A stretch of 64,000 nucleotides of DNA. Origin: Bin87 sp965208015. GTDB taxonomy: Bacteria; Chloroflexota; Dehalococcoidia; Lucifugimonadales; UBA3495. The stretch's first letter is position 1, and each line of letters begins with the position of its first letter. Shown here piece after piece: positions 61,859 through 64,000 of the stretch. The DNA lies in assembly GCA_965208015.1 (NCBI GenBank), contig CBDBNT010000003.1:186001-250000 (forward strand), read 5' to 3'. A program made the position numbers and the translations under genes. The notes beneath the pieces were generated by a model. The model was not told where the DNA came from. It saw only the letters and a list, made by a program, of their open reading frames with translations, and searched no databases.

Positions 61859-62021
61859 GATGAAACCTTCCTGAATGCAATGATTGAGCCCGTCGCGACG
61901 GGCCGGCCTACGATAGCACAGGGCTGCCGGCCTGTCATTTGAGCGGCCGGTCGTCATTGCCGCGTTGCTTTCCGCTATGTTACCCTGCCGCAACCATCAT
62001 CTGTCGCGTTCGGAAGGGTCG

Positions 62022-62351
62022 ATGATCACGTTCAACTGCACCATCCAGGAGGGGATTGTCCCGGAGGACATCCGCCCCAGGCTGGCCTCCGAGCTGGCCC
62101 GCATCAGCACCGGTTTCGTTGGCGGCAATCCCGACGAGGTGTCGGTCAACTGGATCGAGATCCCCCACGGCTTTGGATTTCGCGGCGGCCGTCTGTCCAC
62201 CACCTCGGCGGTCCGCGGAGAGATTCCGCCCGGCCTGCAGCAGGAGACTCGAGTAGAGCTCATGCAGTCCATACAGGACATGTGGATGGACGTCACCGGC
62301 TGCACGACCGACGAGCTGGTTGTGTCCGCCCGAGACCGACGCGACAACTAA
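62022..62351 (+). CDS. Tautomerase-fold protein without N-terminal proline
   Basis: A 109-aa protein of 4-oxalocrotonate tautomerase/MIF-like fold: ITFNCTIQEGIVPEDIRPRL, VNWIEIPHGFGF, then a C-terminal QDMWMDVTGCTTDELVV. Catalytic members need proline directly after Met; here residue 2 is Ile, so ordinary tautomerase chemistry is unlikely from this start. GGAAGGG lies upstream of ATG 62022. The next gene, 28 bp downstream, has the proline, so they may form a hetero-oligomer. Confidence 0.72.
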   Translation: MITFNCTIQEGIVPEDIRPRLASELARISTGFVGGNPDEVSVNWIEIPHGFGFRGGRLSTTSAVRGEIPPGLQQETRVELMQSIQDMWMDVTGCTTDELVVSARDRRDN

Positions 62352-62379
62352 CCCGACCAAACGGCACAAGGAGCAGACC

Positions 62380-62790
62380 ATGCCGCACTACCGCTGTTTC
62401 ATCCCCCAGGATGCGCTGTCCTTTGACCAGAGGCAGGAGATTGCCCTGGCCTTCACCGACATCCATTGCGGCTCCACCGGGGCGCCGCGCAGCTTCGTTT
62501 CGGTCACCTTCCTGGAGACGCCGGAGGGCCAGACCCACGAGCACGGGGAAGGCTATTACCTGGACGGCGGCAACCGCGCCGGCCGGTCTGAGGAAGTAAA
62601 GCAGCAGCTCCTGGCCGACCTCACCAATACCTTCGCGCGGGTCGCGGGCGTGTCACCCACAGACATCCCGGGTCGCATCACCGAGAACCCCGCATCCTGG
62701 ACCATGGAGGGCGGGTTCGTGCTGCCTGAACCGGGCCAGGAAGGACCCGAGTGGTACGCGGCCGCCGAAGCGGCCGCTGCTGCCGACTGA
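62380..62790 (+). CDS. Tautomerase family protein with Pro-1
   Basis: A 136-aa protein beginning MPHYRCFIP; after Met removal, proline is the N-terminal catalytic base of the tautomerase superfamily. The sequence continues RQEIALAFTDIHCG, SFVSVTFLE and ends in a longer acidic/Ala tail. AAGGAG lies 6 bp before the ATG. The substrate is unknown. Confidence 0.78.
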   Translation: MPHYRCFIPQDALSFDQRQEIALAFTDIHCGSTGAPRSFVSVTFLETPEGQTHEHGEGYYLDGGNRAGRSEEVKQQLLADLTNTFARVAGVSPTDIPGRITENPASWTMEGGFVLPEPGQEGPEWYAAAEAAAAAD

Positions 62791-62818
62791 CGTCCCGTAA
62801 CGTTAGCTCTTCGTGTTT

Positions 62819-62843
62819 GGGGGCAGGTCTGGAGCCTGCCCCC
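62819..62843. terminator. Hairpin after the tautomerase genes
   Basis: A perfect 9-bp stem GGGGGCAGG / CCTGCCCCC with a 7-nt loop. The T-tract is poor (AAGCGTTT). Confidence 0.5.
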
Positions 62844-62888
62844 AAGCGTTTGGTACGATCCGCGCGGTTTGACCTTTGAGGCTCGAAC

Positions 62889-63518
62889 GTGTCGATTTCG
62901 TCGATACCATACATCCTGAGCGCCATCCTGGTCGTAATCATAATTGCAGTCATAGCCCTGTCGACCGTGTGGTCATCCGAACTGAACTCGGCATCGTCCT
63001 TGAATTGTCCTCCTTTGCCGGAGAACGACGCTCTGCGCCGGGACGCTCAGTACTACGCGGCCGATTTCGGCGTAAGTGTCGAAGAAGCCATCTGCCGATT
63101 GACGATCCAGCAGCACATCGGTCCACTCGGAGCCACGTTGAGATCACGCGAGCCCGATACCTACGCCGGCCTTTGGATACACCATGAACCGGAATTTGGC
63201 GTCACCGTGTTGTTCACCGAAAATCCCGAGGGCGCCCTGGCTCCTTACGTGCAAGACACCGGCCTGGCAGGGATCGTCAAGGCGCGCAAGGCGAAAGTGT
63301 CGCTGCGGTACTTGGATCAGGCTCAAAACCGAGCGCACCAAATTGCAAGCTCCGTCGGTGTTCGGGCCGAGTCCGGTATCAACGTATCCCGCAACCGCGT
63401 GGAGTTGTATGTAATCGACGACAAGTCGTTCACCAGAGCGCTGCGAAGCGCGGGCCTGAGATTGCCTGAGCGCGTAACCCTGATAAAGGTCTCGCAGCAC
63501 AGCGTGCCGGCATCGTGA
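62889..63518 (+). CDS. Membrane-anchored extracytoplasmic protein of unknown function
   Basis: A 209-aa protein from a GTG start. It has one N-terminal membrane anchor (ILSAILVVIIIAVIALSTVW), then a soluble domain with DAQYYAADFGVSVEEAICRL and a C-terminal beta-alpha region (RVELYVIDDKSFTRALRSAG). I do not recognise a named family. Confidence 0.7.
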   Translation: MSISSIPYILSAILVVIIIAVIALSTVWSSELNSASSLNCPPLPENDALRRDAQYYAADFGVSVEEAICRLTIQQHIGPLGATLRSREPDTYAGLWIHHEPEFGVTVLFTENPEGALAPYVQDTGLAGIVKARKAKVSLRYLDQAQNRAHQIASSVGVRAESGINVSRNRVELYVIDDKSFTRALRSAGLRLPERVTLIKVSQHSVPAS

Positions 63519-63589
63519 TCTCAAACCGAGCGTCGCAAGTATTGTTCGCCGTTGACCGCCATCTTTGAACGGAGCACGAGGACGTTCTG

Positions 63590-64000
63590 TTGCTGAAAAC
63601 CACGGTTTTTGTCCTCATAGCGGCGGCCTTGGTGGGTTTGGCCTGCGCCGGCGAGCCGCCGCTGCCGACGCCGGCTGATCCTGCGTTGACCCTGCCGCCA
63701 ATCGTGCCAACCGTCGGACCGACGGCGACGGCAGAAAGTTCCACGCTGCAACCTACATCTTCCGGTGCCGCACCGGTCGCTGAACCAACCGCGGTTTCGT
63801 ACGACTCCAACCGCACCATGTACAGCATCTGGCACGGCTTTGACCACCCTTCGGAGACCACCCTGGGTGCGTTGGCGGACACGGAGGAGTACGGCGACAA
63901 GTCCCAAGTCCTGGTGATCCTTGAAGCTCTGAAATTCTTCAGGAACCGTGACGCTCTCCGGGCGGCAATAGACACGCTCACCGTTCTCACCGGGCAAGAT
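63590..64000 (+). CDS. Predicted lipoprotein, cut by the window end
   Basis: A frame from TTG 63590 stays open to base 64000 (137 codons seen, no stop). It starts LLKTTVFVLIAAALVG and then LACAG, a lipobox with the cysteine at residue 19. A Pro/Thr-rich linker (PPLPTPADPALTLPPIVPTV) leads to a folded part. It is probably anchored to the outside of the membrane. Start codon and full length are uncertain. Confidence 0.65.
   Translation, partial: MLKTTVFVLIAAALVGLACAGEPPLPTPADPALTLPPIVPTVGPTATAESSTLQPTSSGAAPVAEPTAVSYDSNRTMYSIWHGFDHPSETTLGALADTEEYGDKSQVLVILEALKFFRNRDALRAAIDTLTVLTGQD

Overview
Organism and overall character. This is a GC-rich bacterial chromosome segment. Its core genes (GatB/YqeY-like protein, PurQ, PurL, PrfA, PrmC, a tRNA-Leu) and its accessory families (Uma2-like protein, HicB proteins, large FN3/cadherin secreted proteins, IS630, ISAs1 and TnpB-type elements) are in the style of an uncultured Chloroflexota (Dehalococcoidia/SAR202-like) genome. 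That assignment is inference from gene style, not a marker-gene result.

Layout. (1) 0.1-17.3 kb: three large paralogous secreted proteins on the + strand, built from cadherin-like, RCC1-like, FN3 and Ig-like modules. All share one C-terminal domain and one terminator type; genes 1 and 3 also share leader, signal peptide and 3' flank. (2) 17.5-30.1 kb: an accessory region. It holds a truncated TnpB-like gene, a fragment of a defence-type gene, and a ten-gene minus-strand operon: hsdR, antitoxin, doc, hicB, a small antitoxin-like gene, another small gene, hicA, hicB, hsdS, uma2-like, hsdM. Insertion-sequence remnants follow, then an IS630 element carrying two in-frame palindromic insertions. 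(3) 30.7-41.4 kb: housekeeping genes (tRNA-Leu, YqeY-like, purQ, EamA transporter, a DinJ/YafQ-like pair, purL, membrane protein, nucleoside deoxyribosyltransferase-like, NYN protein, phosphoesterase, prmC, prfA). (4) 41.5-54.3 kb: a 12,787-bp unit bounded by perfect 18-bp terminal inverted repeats and a perfect 9-bp direct repeat, so it has the signature of a transposon. It carries a compact six-gene operon (GHKL ATPase, unknown protein, DUF6339-like/PP-loop fusion, SF2 helicase, second GHKL ATPase, PLD nuclease), a YREK-type transposase, a small zinc-ribbon protein and an unknown 413-aa protein. (5) 54.4-64 kb: small membrane proteins, an MBL hydrolase, a 2-hydroxyacid dehydrogenase, a HicB protein, a DUF2075 gene broken by one in-frame amber codon, a PIN/antitoxin pair, a TPP enzyme, two tautomerase-like proteins and two envelope proteins, the last cut by the window end.

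How the parts fit. The most exciting region is the transposon at 41505-54291. Its six cargo genes are packed with gaps of 15 bp or less or with overlaps. They combine two GHKL ATPases, a helicase, a PP-loop enzyme of the type seen in phage and DNA-modification contexts, and a nuclease: the logic of a multi-gene anti-phage or DNA-modification system. I do not recognise the combination as a named system. The type I restriction operon with embedded toxin-antitoxin genes and the defence-gene fragment beside it make 18-27 kb a second defence locus.

Limits. Everything here is read by eye from sequence and translations. Family names rest on recognised motifs, not on searches.
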